Made by a program: the position numbers and the translations under genes
Shown: in pieces, positions 49,765 to 58,544 of the stretch
Position numbering within the stretch: position 1 is the first letter of the stretch
How the letters are laid out: each line of letters starts with the position of its first letter
Assembly: GCA_002297365.1 (NCBI GenBank)
Contig: DBKT01000011.1
Span: 255,173-319,172, forward strand
Direction: 5' to 3'
From: Caryophanales bacterium UBA743
Lineage (GTDB): Bacteria; Bacillota_I; Bacilli_A; RFN20; CAG-826
Length of the DNA stretch: 64,000 nucleotides
Notes under the pieces: generated by a model
The model's input: only the letters and a program-made list of their open reading frames with translations
Databases searched by the model: none
Told to the model about the DNA's origin: nothing

Positions 49765-49926
49765 TCATCTTTTGAAGGCCAGCATGATATTGCAATCATC
49801 TATGATCTTAGACTCAACATATTCCCATCCTCGTTCCTCCATCCTGTTGATTTCATCCGTGATCCTTTGCTGGGACACCTCTGACGATAGGGGGTAAAGA
49901 AATAGGTCAATCGTTTTGTATTCCAT
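49765..49926 (-). CDS. 53-residue protein, DUF4177-like
   Basis: ATG at 49926 overlaps the end of the recombinase gene by 20 bases in another frame. The protein starts MEYKTIDLFLY and contains INRMEERGWEYVESKII, with a hydrophobic end (IMLAFKR). A short N-terminal strand, a helix ending in a GW pair and a C-terminal strand are the pattern of DUF4177. The tight overlap and the terminator directly after it support it as a real last gene. Function unknown. Confidence 0.6.
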   Translation of the reverse strand: MEYKTIDLFLYPLSSEVSQQRITDEINRMEERGWEYVESKIIDDCNIMLAFKR

Positions 49927-51733
49927 CGATTTTGCGTTCTCCTTCCATGTTCAGGCTCACATCCACATGAACCGACTTAACTAGTCTCTTTCTTTTCGAG
50001 CCCGTTTCCATTTTCTCGAAGATGAAATGCGGATATTCGCATTCGAATTCCGTGAGCTTGACGGCATTATTCACATCGAATTTCCCGATGAAGTCCTTAT
50101 CGCTGACGCCACATTTGAAGATGAAGTTCAACCTATGTGGGTCGGGATTGCCATTGGAGTCAAAACCTCCGACGATGATCTTGTCGATGGTCGTCTCGAG
50201 TATCTCCCTTTGGAACTCATCGATTTTCTTGTGCCTGAGGATGGTTTCCTTGAAGGCCTTGAGTTTCCCCTTCACTTCGGATTGCTCGCGCTTTTTGTCC
50301 TTATAGCGGTCAAGCTCCGCTTTCACCATCTCTATTTCTTTCGTTATCGAGGCGTATTTCTTCTCGCAATCCTCTTTTGAGACGATTCCGCTGACCCTGA
50401 GTTCGACGATGTTGTCCTTCTGCTTCTCAAGATTTGAAATCTTAGCTTCCAAATCCGTGATTTTCTTTGCCGGGGAACTTGATAGGATGGTGTTCTCCAC
50501 CGTTTCAAGGAATTCCTTCATCTGCTGTGAATCGTCTTGACCGATCAAGGCGTTTATCGATTCCAGGAAGGCCTTCTTGAGCAAATCCTCATCCACGGCG
50601 AGCGAATGGTTGCATTTCTCTTTCCCACTCTTGGTGGCCGTCACGCATTGCCATGTCCTCATTTGGGGATTCGACCTCGAATTGTATTTGACCCTCCTTG
50701 TGAGTGTGCCTCCGCAATATCCGCATTGAAGCATACTAGAGAAGGAATAGGCCCTAGTTATCTTCTCCCTCGTTTTGTCGTTGTACTGATTCACCCCGCG
50801 CCTTGGGCAGGCTTTTTTCCTCCTGATTTCGTTCGCTTGCTTGAAGACCTCCTTGGAGACAATCGGCTCATGGTGGTTCTCCAAATAGAATTGGTCCGAT
50901 TCGCCGAAATTCGCAAGCCTTCTTTTGGATATCGGATCAACCGTGAACGTCTTCCCCAAGAGGATGTCCCCCTTGTATTTCTCATTTCCGATGATTCCGA
51001 GAACACCGCTGCTCCTCCATTCGAGGCTTCCGCTCTTGGTTTTGTACCCGAGCTCCTTAAGCTCTCTAGCGATGATGGTCGCGCCGGCACCTTCAATGTA
51101 TCTTCTAAAAATGTAGCGAACCGTTTCAGCTTCTTCCTTGTTTACGGTCAAAGCCTTAGACTTCGCGTCGTAATCGTAACCAAGGCATCCATGGAAGCCG
51201 ATTAATTCTCCTCTTTGCATCTTCATCTTTAGCCCTTTTTTGACGTGCTCGGATGTGTTATGGACTTCCTGTTGGGCGACCGAGGAAAGGATAGTCAAGA
51301 GCAATTCGCCATCCATCGTGAGCGTGTTGATGTTCTCCTCTTCGAAATAAATGGCGACATTCTTCTCTTTTAGCATCCTCACGTATTTCAGAGTATCGAG
51401 GGTGTTTCTTGCGAATCTAGAGATGGATTTCGTCATGATGAGGTCGATTTCTCCATCCAAAGCCGAATTGATCATCCTTTGGAAATCCTCCCTCTTGTCG
51501 ATTTTGGTTCCGGATATGGCCTCGTCCGCGAATATCTTCACGAGTTTCCAGTCATCCCTTTCCTCGATTTTTTCCTTGTAATATCTGACCTGCGATTCAT
51601 AGCTCGAAATCTGCTCCTCGGAATCCGTGGAGACGCGGCAATAGGCCGCCACCCTGAGTTTCTTGCTTGCCTCGTTGGAGTTCCTATTCACCCCAATGGT
51701 TTTCGCTTTTATGTGTGTGACTGTTCCGAGCAT
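49907..51733 (-). CDS. Large serine recombinase (TndX/transposon-integrase type)
   Basis: Resolvase domain with nucleophile Ser35 in AAYCRVSTDSEEQ and the catalytic Arg region KSISRFARNTLDT. A recombinase domain follows (GCLGYDYDAKSKALTVNKEE), then a zinc ribbon (LQCGYCGGTLTRR with a second Cys pair in TWQCV and KEKCN) and a coiled-coil (about residues 420-490). At 608 residues it is full length. AAAGGAGG precedes the start. It should integrate and excise the surrounding element at short core sites. Confidence 0.9.
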   Translation of the reverse strand: MLGTVTHIKAKTIGVNRNSNEASKKLRVAAYCRVSTDSEEQISSYESQVRYYKEKIEERDDWKLVKIFADEAISGTKIDKREDFQRMINSALDGEIDLIMTKSISRFARNTLDTLKYVRMLKEKNVAIYFEEENINTLTMDGELLLTILSSVAQQEVHNTSEHVKKGLKMKMQRGELIGFHGCLGYDYDAKSKALTVNKEEAETVRYIFRRYIEGAGATIIARELKELGYKTKSGSLEWRSSGVLGIIGNEKYKGDILLGKTFTVDPISKRRLANFGESDQFYLENHHEPIVSKEVFKQANEIRRKKACPRRGVNQYNDKTREKITRAYSFSSMLQCGYCGGTLTRRVKYNSRSNPQMRTWQCVTATKSGKEKCNHSLAVDEDLLKKAFLESINALIGQDDSQQMKEFLETVENTILSSSPAKKITDLEAKISNLEKQKDNIVELRVSGIVSKEDCEKKYASITKEIEMVKAELDRYKDKKREQSEVKGKLKAFKETILRHKKIDEFQREILETTIDKIIVGGFDSNGNPDPHRLNFIFKCGVSDKDFIGKFDVNNAVKLTEFECEYPHFIFEKMETGSKRKRLVKSVHVDVSLNMEGERKIDGIQND

Positions 51734-51748
51734 TTCCGAAAGCCTCCT

Positions 51749-51901
51749 TTATGCATGCGTGTTGAATTTCGCCAACAAAGCCTTTTTGATCCTAATGAAC
51801 TCATCACTGTTGATGGCCTTTCCTTGATAAAGGATATAAAGCCAATGGAGCTGAGTGGCGTAATCGAGCATGTCCTTTGTCTTTCTTTCAACCTTGCTAA
51901 T
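51749..51901 (-). CDS. 50-residue protein before the recombinase, possible ATT start
   Basis: The frame encodes KVERKTKDMLDYATQLHWLY then ILYQGKAINSDEFIRIKKAL, a helical protein with a SHOCT-like end. A perfect AAGGAGG (51910-51916) sits eight bases before an ATT codon; no ATG, GTG or TTG is available there. The first ATG (51871) is 30 bases further in and lacks a ribosome site. The stop is 15 bases before the recombinase ATG, so the two form an operon. Similar short helical proteins accompany serine recombinases as putative directionality or accessory factors, which is inference here. Confidence 0.5.
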   Translation of the reverse strand: MSKVERKTKDMLDYATQLHWLYILYQGKAINSDEFIRIKKALLAKFNTHA

Positions 51902-51921
51902 AGTTAAGTCCTCCTTAATAG

Positions 51922-52001
51922 AACTATATTAGTTTGGCTTGCAATATCAGTATACAACCATCATAGGTTGTTTGTAAAGAATAAATCAAACTAATATAGT
52001 T
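51922..52001. promoter_or_regulatory. Nested inverted repeats between recombinase and XRE genes
   Basis: AACTATATTAGTTTG (51922-51936) and its exact complement (51987-52001) surround ACAACC/GGTTGT (51954-51959 and 51966-51971). Both pairs are centred within one base. It lies in the divergent promoter region, so it could be the operator of the XRE protein or a recombinase binding site. Confidence 0.65.
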
Positions 52002-52009
52002 ATTTTAAA

Positions 52010-52038
52010 TTGATTTTATTAAACTTTTTTGGTATGCT
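52010..52038 (+). promoter_or_regulatory. Promoter of the XRE gene
   Basis: TTGATT, 17 bases, TATGCT; GAGGTG then precedes the ATG. Confidence 0.6.
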
Positions 52039-52059
52039 TGATATAGAGGTGAACTCAAT

Positions 52060-52422
52060 ATGGAAGAAAGCATCACACCACGCGCAAGCATATCAAAATA
52101 CATATCCAAATTCCTTGAGGAATCGAAGATGTCCAAAGCGGCATTCGGCAAGCTCATCGGGGTAACTCCCACCTCCGTCACAAGGTGGATCGAATGCGTG
52201 TGTGCTCCAGACATCGACCTTCTTCCAAAGATTTCCGAAGTCCTCAACGTCTCCATCCCGGAGCTTCTCGGCGTCGGCGTGGAGAAGCCGCTTACCCCTT
52301 CCGAGGTGAAAATCGTGAGGGAATATTCTTCCAACATGTCCTTCAAGGAATTCGTGGACCTGTACATGAGCGATGGAGATTTCAGGAAATCCATCGATTA
52401 CATCGTCTCCCTCACCGCTTAA
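52060..52422 (+). CDS. XRE-family repressor of the element
   Basis: A 120-residue protein with the helix-turn-helix MSKAAFGKLIGVTPTSVTRW at about residues 23-42 and a short C-terminal helical domain (SFKEFVDLYMSDGDF). It is divergent from the recombinase operon across a region with two nested palindromes and is the only plus-strand gene of the element. It probably keeps the recombinase silent. The stop overlaps the end of the convergent gene by four bases. Confidence 0.75.
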   Translation: MEESITPRASISKYISKFLEESKMSKAAFGKLIGVTPTSVTRWIECVCAPDIDLLPKISEVLNVSIPELLGVGVEKPLTPSEVKIVREYSSNMSFKEFVDLYMSDGDFRKSIDYIVSLTA

Positions 52423-52898
52423 ACGCCCAGTATCTGAAGAAGGGCGCCAGCGAGTCTCACATACCATCTGTCATCGAATTTGTATTCCAAGTCAGCATCC
52501 ACAGTGCTGGCTTTTTTGATTCCCATCCGATAGAGATAGCAATGCGCGGCAAGCTCCCCTTCCGCATTCATGATGGTTCTGTCAAACTTATTTTCAGCAT
52601 CTGAATAGATTAACGAAAGCAGCTCCCAGCGCATTTTCCTATCGAGTTTGTAGCAATCCTTAATTTTCATGGATTCCGGATAGTAGATAACCTCCGTCGT
52701 CTCGCCGTTCGAGAGTTGGTAGGTTTCGCATTTGCCAATTTCATATGGTTCTCTAATAAACTTACCTACATAACTGACGTTTCTTGCGTAATTGTAGGAA
52801 TAGATGGAAACCAGGGAGATTGTTGCGACAAGAAGGTTAAGCCACCATCTCCGCTTCTTCTCTGAGCTTTTCGACGTCGCTTTTCGTGTAAAAGCCAT
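52419..52898 (-). CDS. Single-span membrane protein of the element
   Basis: I chose the ATG at 52898 with AAGGGG upstream; it lies inside the end of the preceding gene. A basic N-terminus (RKATSKSSEKKRR) is followed by one membrane span (WWLNLLVATISLVSIYSY). The outer or inner remainder is about 115 residues. No family recognised. It closes the eight-gene minus-strand run. Confidence 0.5.
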   Translation of the reverse strand: MAFTRKATSKSSEKKRRWWLNLLVATISLVSIYSYNYARNVSYVGKFIREPYEIGKCETYQLSNGETTEVIYYPESMKIKDCYKLDRKMRWELLSLIYSDAENKFDRTIMNAEGELAAHCYLYRMGIKKASTVDADLEYKFDDRWYVRLAGALLQILGV

Positions 52899-53361
52899 AG
52901 TACCCCTTCGGCCTTTTGAACCCGAGGCATCTGTATTCCTCATCCAACCCTTCCTTTAGATCCCTGAAAACTGGCTTTTCGCTTTGCCCGCAGACGAAAT
53001 AACGCCATTTGCCGTCTTTGCCATAGACGTAGCAATACTCAATCCAGGAATCGGGGGAATTGATGTCATCCAAGTCGATGATCTTTGGTTCGGTGCCTTT
53101 TTCTCTCCTGTCGCGTCCATAGAAAACGGTCACGCCTTCCTGCCTATCTTCAAAGGAATGAGCAAAATCGGGATTCGGATCGATACATTCATTCAATGTC
53201 GCCATGTCTCCCAAAGAAATGAGTTTCTCCACCTTCGCCCTGTCGGAATAATGATCGAGCAGCATCGCGCCGTTATAAGTCAGATAGCCATCGCTATGGC
53301 AATAGCTCCCCAAGATCCTCCCGTCATCCAGCTCGATGCCGATATAACTTCTCGTGCTCAT
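52837..53361 (-). CDS. Conserved mobile-element protein (MSTRSYIGIE type)
   Basis: ATG at 53361 gives the opening MSTRSYIGIELDDGRILGSY, with CHSDGYLTYNGAMLLDHY following, which is common in phage and element proteins of unknown function. The middle has an acidic WIEYCYVYGKDGKWRYF patch. A single base separates it from the upstream stop, indicating coupling. Confidence 0.65.
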   Translation of the reverse strand: MSTRSYIGIELDDGRILGSYCHSDGYLTYNGAMLLDHYSDRAKVEKLISLGDMATLNECIDPNPDFAHSFEDRQEGVTVFYGRDRREKGTEPKIIDLDDINSPDSWIEYCYVYGKDGKWRYFVCGQSEKPVFRDLKEGLDEEYRCLGFKRPKGYYGFYTKSDVEKLREEAEMVA

Positions 53362-53362
53362 A

Positions 53363-54475
53363 TCAGAAGCTGACGACCCCATCGCTTAATTGGATGGAAT
53401 TAACCATCTGAGCATTGAGATTCATATCGACGAGAGCATTGAATTTCTCGGTTCCGTTGACGCTTACCTTCGCTCGGTATCCAGAGCCCTGCTTGACGGC
53501 AGCCTTGTAGTTGTTGATGAAATCGGATGCGATGGTTCTTGAGGTCCCCAATTCATCCCTATAAGTGTGATACATGATATATTGGAAGCTAGCCAAGTCA
53601 ATAAATTCCTGTTTGGTGAAATTGACGCTCCCATCAAGGGTGATGCAGCCTCTCATGTATTTGTCGACTGCGGATGACAACACATTCAAGAATTGGCTCT
53701 TATCAGTGTAAGATACGCCTTTGTAATAATAGGTTCCGCTAGAATAGGTAGATGGGTTCACGGCTTCCCCGAACAAGGAGCGGAAAGAAACCTTCGATGA
53801 ATCGTAATCGACGCTGAGAGAGAACTTATCTTCCCTCAATCCCTTGGTTCCGACGGAATAGACGGAGCTAATTGCGTTGATCTTTACCGGTTTGCCATCC
53901 GTGAAAGCATTGTTCTCAAAAGCAATGCTAAAAGGAGTCAAAACCTTCCTTTCGCAATCAATGAGAAGACCGGCCTTGACGCTTGGGTTATCCTTAAGGC
54001 TTAAGTCGAAATTGATTTTCCTGCCGAATGCCTTCTTGCACGTGAAGGTGATTGTCTTTTCGGCGGGATTGATGGAGTAGGTCATGTAATCCTCGACCTT
54101 TTTGCTGGCGTTGTATTCCCAATCGTATTGGCTGTCGGTTCCTCTATTCCAATCCAATCCCGCGTTGAAATCGGTGACAACGGCCTCCTTCGGATCAAGG
54201 GAGTAGCTCACAACCTTGGTGACGGTACCATCTGCATTGGATACCGTGCTCAAAAGCTTAATGTGGATGCCTTTGGCCTCGCTCACGCTGAAATCGTTGT
54301 CTTTACCTTCGTCGGTTTTCTCGATAGATTTAATGGCCTCTTGGTATCCGTAAACGGCACCGCCGACGAACGCGCCAAGGCCTAAGATAGCGCATCCCGT
54401 GATGATTAAAGCCGTCTTTAACGTTTTATGCGTCTTTTTCTTTGCGTTGAAATTGCTTTGCATCTGATTTCTCAT
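53363..54475 (-). CDS. Membrane-anchored protein of unknown function
   Basis: AAAGGAAAA lies before the ATG at 54475; an in-frame ATG at 54493 overlaps the upstream stop and is an alternative start. One membrane span (LIITGCAILGLGAFVGGAVY) is preceded by a basic segment, so the 310-residue beta-rich rest is outside. No family recognised. Possibly a surface or conjugation accessory protein, by position only. Confidence 0.55.
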   Translation of the reverse strand: MRNQMQSNFNAKKKTHKTLKTALIITGCAILGLGAFVGGAVYGYQEAIKSIEKTDEGKDNDFSVSEAKGIHIKLLSTVSNADGTVTKVVSYSLDPKEAVVTDFNAGLDWNRGTDSQYDWEYNASKKVEDYMTYSINPAEKTITFTCKKAFGRKINFDLSLKDNPSVKAGLLIDCERKVLTPFSIAFENNAFTDGKPVKINAISSVYSVGTKGLREDKFSLSVDYDSSKVSFRSLFGEAVNPSTYSSGTYYYKGVSYTDKSQFLNVLSSAVDKYMRGCITLDGSVNFTKQEFIDLASFQYIMYHTYRDELGTSRTIASDFINNYKAAVKQGSGYRAKVSVNGTEKFNALVDMNLNAQMVNSIQLSDGVVSF

Positions 54476-54489
54476 ATTTGATTTTCCTT

Positions 54490-55278
54490 TCATAGTTCTG
54501 CTTCTTCCTTCTGAACGTAATTTCCTATTTTCTCATCGAAGTCATAATCTTCCTCGTTGCCCCAGAGATCGAAGCTCATCTCATAAGCTTCCTTGGAATA
54601 GGGATCGAATTGGTTCTCCTCCACTGCTAGCCCATTCTCATAAACGTAGCGTCCACTCATGAATCCGGTTTGTTCCTCGGCGTACTCATGAACGATTCTC
54701 ACATTTGGATGCATTCTGGCCATTTTCTCGATTGCGGGAACTGCAGGGGACCAAGCCGTGTCGAAGTAAACCGACTTTCCGTCTTCGGATAGGAAGGTAT
54801 TGCATGAATTCCATTTAGTGCCCCAGTTTCGGATGGACCATTCGTACCAATCAGGCACGCCGAACTTGCACAGGTTGTCGAAGACCTTCTTCCCCAAATC
54901 AATGGTTGCGTAGAACTTGCCATTGTATTTTTCCTTGAGCTCTTCAATTTGCTTCGGCTTGATGACGCAGACGCCGATCCTTTCGTAATCGTTGGTGTTG
55001 AACGCCTTTTCAAGCAATCCGATGAACTTTTTGACAGGGACGACTTTATCCCTTTTGTCGCCGATGACATCAATGAGCGGATTGATCTTGGCGATGTAAA
55101 GGAGAAGCCCGTCGAGCGACCTTGAGCTTTTTTCGACCTTTAGCTCTTCCGGCATCCTCTCGATAGTATTGAAGTCGAAAGCCTCTTGCCCGTTCTCGTC
55201 CTTTGCGAGATGGGCGAATAGGACGGCCTTTGCATCCTTCCCCTCTATTCTGATTCGGTTTGTCACCCAGTTTGGCAT
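54490..55278 (-). CDS. YubB/DUF1281-like ferredoxin-fold protein
   Basis: It opens MPNWVTNRIRIEGKDAKAVL, the hallmark of plasmid YubB-type proteins, and has WYEWSIRNWGTKWNSCNTFL followed by YFDTAWSPAVPAIEKMA, the conserved central block of that family. Found widely on plasmids, phages and integrative elements; function unknown. Length 262, complete. Confidence 0.75.
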   Translation of the reverse strand: MPNWVTNRIRIEGKDAKAVLFAHLAKDENGQEAFDFNTIERMPEELKVEKSSRSLDGLLLYIAKINPLIDVIGDKRDKVVPVKKFIGLLEKAFNTNDYERIGVCVIKPKQIEELKEKYNGKFYATIDLGKKVFDNLCKFGVPDWYEWSIRNWGTKWNSCNTFLSEDGKSVYFDTAWSPAVPAIEKMARMHPNVRIVHEYAEEQTGFMSGRYVYENGLAVEENQFDPYSKEAYEMSFDLWGNEEDYDFDEKIGNYVQKEEAEL

Positions 55279-55302
55279 AGAATCCTCCTTCTTTTCTTTC
55301 CT

Positions 55303-55638
55303 TCATCTTTTCCTCCGTACGCTCTCTTCAAGGCGAGCTCGGTTGCTTTTGTGGAAATCGATGAGCTGGTTGAGATAATGCGTGTCTTTCGAGAACACGC
55401 TGTTCCTCACGTATCTTCCCCACAAAGTCTTCAATATCTCATTCATTTGGCTCATCTCCTCAAATTGGGAATCGCTAAGGATTCCGTTGAGGACGTATAT
55501 GTGGATTTCCTTGTAGAAAGAGATCATGAGCGCATTTTCGATGGCGTAGCGAGCGCCTCTCTTCATCGCGTTTCCGATGAAGCTTTTGTATTCCTTGTGA
55601 ACCTTTGAGGCGACCGCTCTTTTGATTTCGTCCGTCAT
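55303..55638 (-). CDS. Small helical element protein (DUF3848-like)
   Basis: A 111-residue, all-helical protein (SKVHKEYKSFIGNAMKRGAR; ENALMISFYKEIHIYVLNG). The pattern recalls DUF3848, a small protein of integrative elements, but I am not certain. Its start overlaps the preceding stop by four bases. Confidence 0.5.
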   Translation of the reverse strand: MTDEIKRAVASKVHKEYKSFIGNAMKRGARYAIENALMISFYKEIHIYVLNGILSDSQFEEMSQMNEILKTLWGRYVRNSVFSKDTHYLNQLIDFHKSNRARLEESVRRKR

Positions 55639-56426
55639 AGAACGGCCTCCTCCCTTTTCATCTCGGCCCTTCTTTGCTCCATGGCGTGAAAGGCGTCGAT
55701 GAAATCCATGCCATCGACCTTGTTTTGATCGATGTAAGCCATGATCTTCTCGGTCTGTTTTTCCGTAAGGGATATGGAAGCGCCCGTGTTGGGATCATAA
55801 CCGACAAAAATCAGGCACCCTCCCATCACATGGTCATATTCGGGCAGCATGACGTTTGGAGAGGAGCCATTGTTTAGGAAATCATCGTTGCAGATGATGT
55901 CGGCTTGCCCTTCCATGCCCGGAACCGAAGTCATGTCGATCAAGCCTCCGACCCTCTTCTGGAATTCCTTGACGCTGTTTTTGATTTCAACGACCTTCGG
56001 TTCCTTGTTTTCTTCTTTGACCACAGCCTTGATGACGTCCTGAAACATTGAGCTTTCCCTATCGCGGAACATCTCGAGTGTATCCTCCTCATCGGCGAGC
56101 TTGCTTTCGTCGAACTCATATTCCGGATATACGCAATAGCCAGAGCCTTGGACGTATCCCGTTGGCTTGCCCAAACCATTATCCTCTATGAGCTTTTTCG
56201 CCCAAGGACAGTTATTGGTATCGACGAAGGCGACATTTCCTTTGCCGACTTGTGGGCTTTTGGAATTGCTGAGATTAACCGTCATGACGGCATATGGTTC
56301 AAGGGTATCCACATCATACAAATCAACCGCCAAGCCGCCCTTGGCGTATTCCTGGCGGATAGGCAACAGCCTGATTTCGCCATCTAACCCTTTGAGATTT
56401 ATGATTTTATTTTCGTAGTCTTTCAT
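55635..56426 (-). CDS. DUF4313-DUF3846 fusion protein of the element
   Basis: Residues 1-105 match the DUF4313 pattern (YAVMTVNLSNSKSPQVGKG; FVDTNNCPWAKKLIEDNGLG). Residues 155-245 match DUF3846 (VGGLIDMTS; ADIICNDDFLN; GGCLIFVGYDPNTG; SLTEKQTEKIM). Both are common single-domain proteins in Bacillota conjugative elements; here they are joined in one chain. Function unknown. Confidence 0.65.
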   Translation of the reverse strand: MKDYENKIINLKGLDGEIRLLPIRQEYAKGGLAVDLYDVDTLEPYAVMTVNLSNSKSPQVGKGNVAFVDTNNCPWAKKLIEDNGLGKPTGYVQGSGYCVYPEYEFDESKLADEEDTLEMFRDRESSMFQDVIKAVVKEENKEPKVVEIKNSVKEFQKRVGGLIDMTSVPGMEGQADIICNDDFLNNGSSPNVMLPEYDHVMGGCLIFVGYDPNTGASISLTEKQTEKIMAYIDQNKVDGMDFIDAFHAMEQRRAEMKREEAVL

Positions 56427-56435
56427 TGTTTCCTC

Positions 56436-57299
56436 CTACATTTCGCATTCGCCCTTATAGGACTTCGAGCATTGTGAGAGTGCCTTTTCGATGGTCACAG
56501 GAAGATAAGAGGCGTTTTTCTCCCATTTCTCCCTGGATAATCCGCTGCTTAGCATGATGGCTTCGATTTGGTTCCTGTCCTGCGTCCAGAAAGCGAGGAT
56601 GCTGGCCATGGCGAAATCGGCGTTGCTGGCAGAAGGGTATCCCGAGATATTTCCTTCATATAGGGCGTTGAATTTGTCCCTTTGCCTGGATTTTCTTATC
56701 TTCTCGATGATTTCCCTTTCTGACATCGAAGGGGCGGTTCGCACGATTTTTCTTGGCGGCGGCATCCACCCAACAATGCTTTTACTTATTTCCTCGATTT
56801 GCTTCGGATAGTAAATGATTTCTTTCCTTCCATCGATGACGTCTCCCGTCATGCATAGAAACCTCTTCGTGTCGTAGATTTCGATTCCGAGCGAGTCGTT
56901 TCTTTTCTTCGCGTTTTTCTCTAGTTTCCCTTTTGCGATGATGTGGATGCCATGGCCGCTGCACGATCTTTCCGCATACGTTTCGGAAAGCATCGAAAGA
57001 AGCCTTTGAGACAATTCGTTTACGTTCCCCTCGTCGTCTACGGAATGATCCGTATCGATGAAAACGTAGCCGTCAGTCAAAACGAATGCCAATCCATCGA
57101 TATGCAGTTCCTGCTTTTTCAACGCCCTCATCGCGGTCAAAAACGAGGACCAAGTTGTCGGGTCATTGGCTTTCGCAAAGGTGAGATCGGTTGGATTCAG
57201 CATGAATTTCTTCGTTTTGCCATCCACTTCCTTCTTCCTGTAGCAAACCCACTGTTTCTTTCCCTTCATCTCTGACGGGATATTCTCCTCTTTGAACAT
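56436..57299 (-). CDS. Prim-pol domain DNA primase/polymerase
   Basis: The N-terminus reads MKGKKQWVCYRKKEVDGKTK and FMLNPTDLTFAKANDPTTW, the entry of bifunctional primase-polymerases of elements and phages. The catalytic acids are in VFIDTDHS (Asp82, Asp84) and the phosphate-binding His in SGHGIHIIAKG (His117 and His119 region). At 287 residues the helicase half is absent, leaving a primase-only protein. It would prime replication of the excised element. Confidence 0.7.
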   Translation of the reverse strand: MFKEENIPSEMKGKKQWVCYRKKEVDGKTKKFMLNPTDLTFAKANDPTTWSSFLTAMRALKKQELHIDGLAFVLTDGYVFIDTDHSVDDEGNVNELSQRLLSMLSETYAERSCSGHGIHIIAKGKLEKNAKKRNDSLGIEIYDTKRFLCMTGDVIDGRKEIIYYPKQIEEISKSIVGWMPPPRKIVRTAPSMSEREIIEKIRKSRQRDKFNALYEGNISGYPSASNADFAMASILAFWTQDRNQIEAIMLSSGLSREKWEKNASYLPVTIEKALSQCSKSYKGECEM

Positions 57300-58312
57300 C
57301 AGCAGGCCACTGCCTCAACTATTCTCGGTTTGCGGATTGTCTCTTCGTGGGTTTCGGTCTTCTCTTTTTCTCTTTCGATTTTTGCTTTGAGTTTTTTATC
57401 CTCAATAAACGCCTCGTCGATTCCGTTGATTAGTTCAAGAGAATATCTCGATATGACATCCATGTTCTTTCGGAACTTCGTAATATCGCCTTCCGCCCAG
57501 CCGGTGATATAAGAGAAATTGAAATCCTTGGTATCCAAACCGAGATGCGAACAAACAACGCAGGCGATGGATTCCGCCTCCACTTCCTTGATGTCCCTGT
57601 CAGGAAGCGTCATAACGCCTTCGAATTTTGCTTTGTACGGGTTATGGGCCAAAGCGTGCCCACATTCATGAACGAGAGTAGAAATTTCCTGCAAATCGGA
57701 CATTCCGTCCAAAAGGAAAATCTTCCTTTCCTTGTGGTTGCATAACCCGTAGCACCCTTGCCCTAATTCTTCTTTGGATGCAAAGCTCACTGAATAGCCT
57801 TCTTTGGCGACGACGGACATCAACCCGGCCTTGATAAGCTCCTTTTCCTCAACTGTGGTTTTATCATCCATTTTGAAGGCTTTGATTTCCTTGCCCTTCG
57901 TTTGGGAAACATCGAACACGAAGGATGGCTTATAGCTTTTCACCACCGCGATCTTCCTTGTCTTGATTGCCCCATCCTCATCGGTGATGAAATTTCCGTT
58001 CTCGTCCTCGAGCATCACGTCTTCTACCGTCTTGACGGGTGCGAAGATCTTGATTGCCTTCTCGTCTTTCTTGATGCTTCTGCCTAAGTAGTTCCAGCCC
58101 TTCATCCCATTGACGAAACTGGCGTTCGGATTTTGTAGAAGGATGTAAATCTGGTTGGTGAGGGAGTATTTGCCGAGGTTTCCCATCATGATCAGAACAT
58201 CTTTGTATTTTCCTGACTTGATGAATTCCTCGAGCTTTTCGTCGACCTCATTCATGATTCTCTCGACTTCTTCTTTTCGGAACGGCTTAGCATCTATGCT
58301 TTTCTTCTCCAT
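57299..58312 (-). CDS. ArdC/LtrC-like protein with zinc peptidase domain
   Basis: GGAGG precedes the start. The N-terminal half (SLTNQIYILLQNPNASFVNG; GWNYLGRSIKKDEKAIKIFA) is the ArdC-type single-strand-DNA-binding domain. The C-terminal half has a metallopeptidase site HECGHALAHNP (His215, Glu216, His219) with a later acidic EVEAESIACVV helix. Such proteins protect incoming element DNA, including from restriction. It is the first gene of the minus-strand run. Confidence 0.8.
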   Translation of the reverse strand: MEKKSIDAKPFRKEEVERIMNEVDEKLEEFIKSGKYKDVLIMMGNLGKYSLTNQIYILLQNPNASFVNGMKGWNYLGRSIKKDEKAIKIFAPVKTVEDVMLEDENGNFITDEDGAIKTRKIAVVKSYKPSFVFDVSQTKGKEIKAFKMDDKTTVEEKELIKAGLMSVVAKEGYSVSFASKEELGQGCYGLCNHKERKIFLLDGMSDLQEISTLVHECGHALAHNPYKAKFEGVMTLPDRDIKEVEAESIACVVCSHLGLDTKDFNFSYITGWAEGDITKFRKNMDVISRYSLELINGIDEAFIEDKKLKAKIEREKEKTETHEETIRKPRIVEAVAC

Positions 58313-58544
58313 TCCCTGCCTCCTTTCATTCCTAAAGGGCTTGTGCCCCTCACCTAATAGGTAAAATAGGAGGCTGAAAATTAGCCCCTTCTAAGAAAAG
58401 AACCAAAATTTCAAAATGCTTTTATAGATTATTTGAGAATCAAAAGAAACGTCATTGATTGAATTTATTGTGTCCTAAAAAGACAGGTAATATTTATAGT
58501 CTTCATGAGCTTTATGCTAAAATTAAGTCAAAGAGAAAACAGGT

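Larger units (their letters stand above)
48000..58350. mobile_element. Integrated accessory element with large serine recombinase
   Basis: The stretch is visibly richer in G and C (about 48 percent in a line I counted) than its flanks. It carries a large serine recombinase, an XRE regulator, AbiE toxin-antitoxin genes, ArdC/LtrC-like, prim-pol, DUF4313/DUF3846 and YubB-like proteins, all typical of plasmids and integrative elements in Bacillota. No relaxase or type IV secretion gene is present, so it would need a helper or is a remnant. I could not find the attachment-site repeats, so the ends are approximate. Confidence 0.65.
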
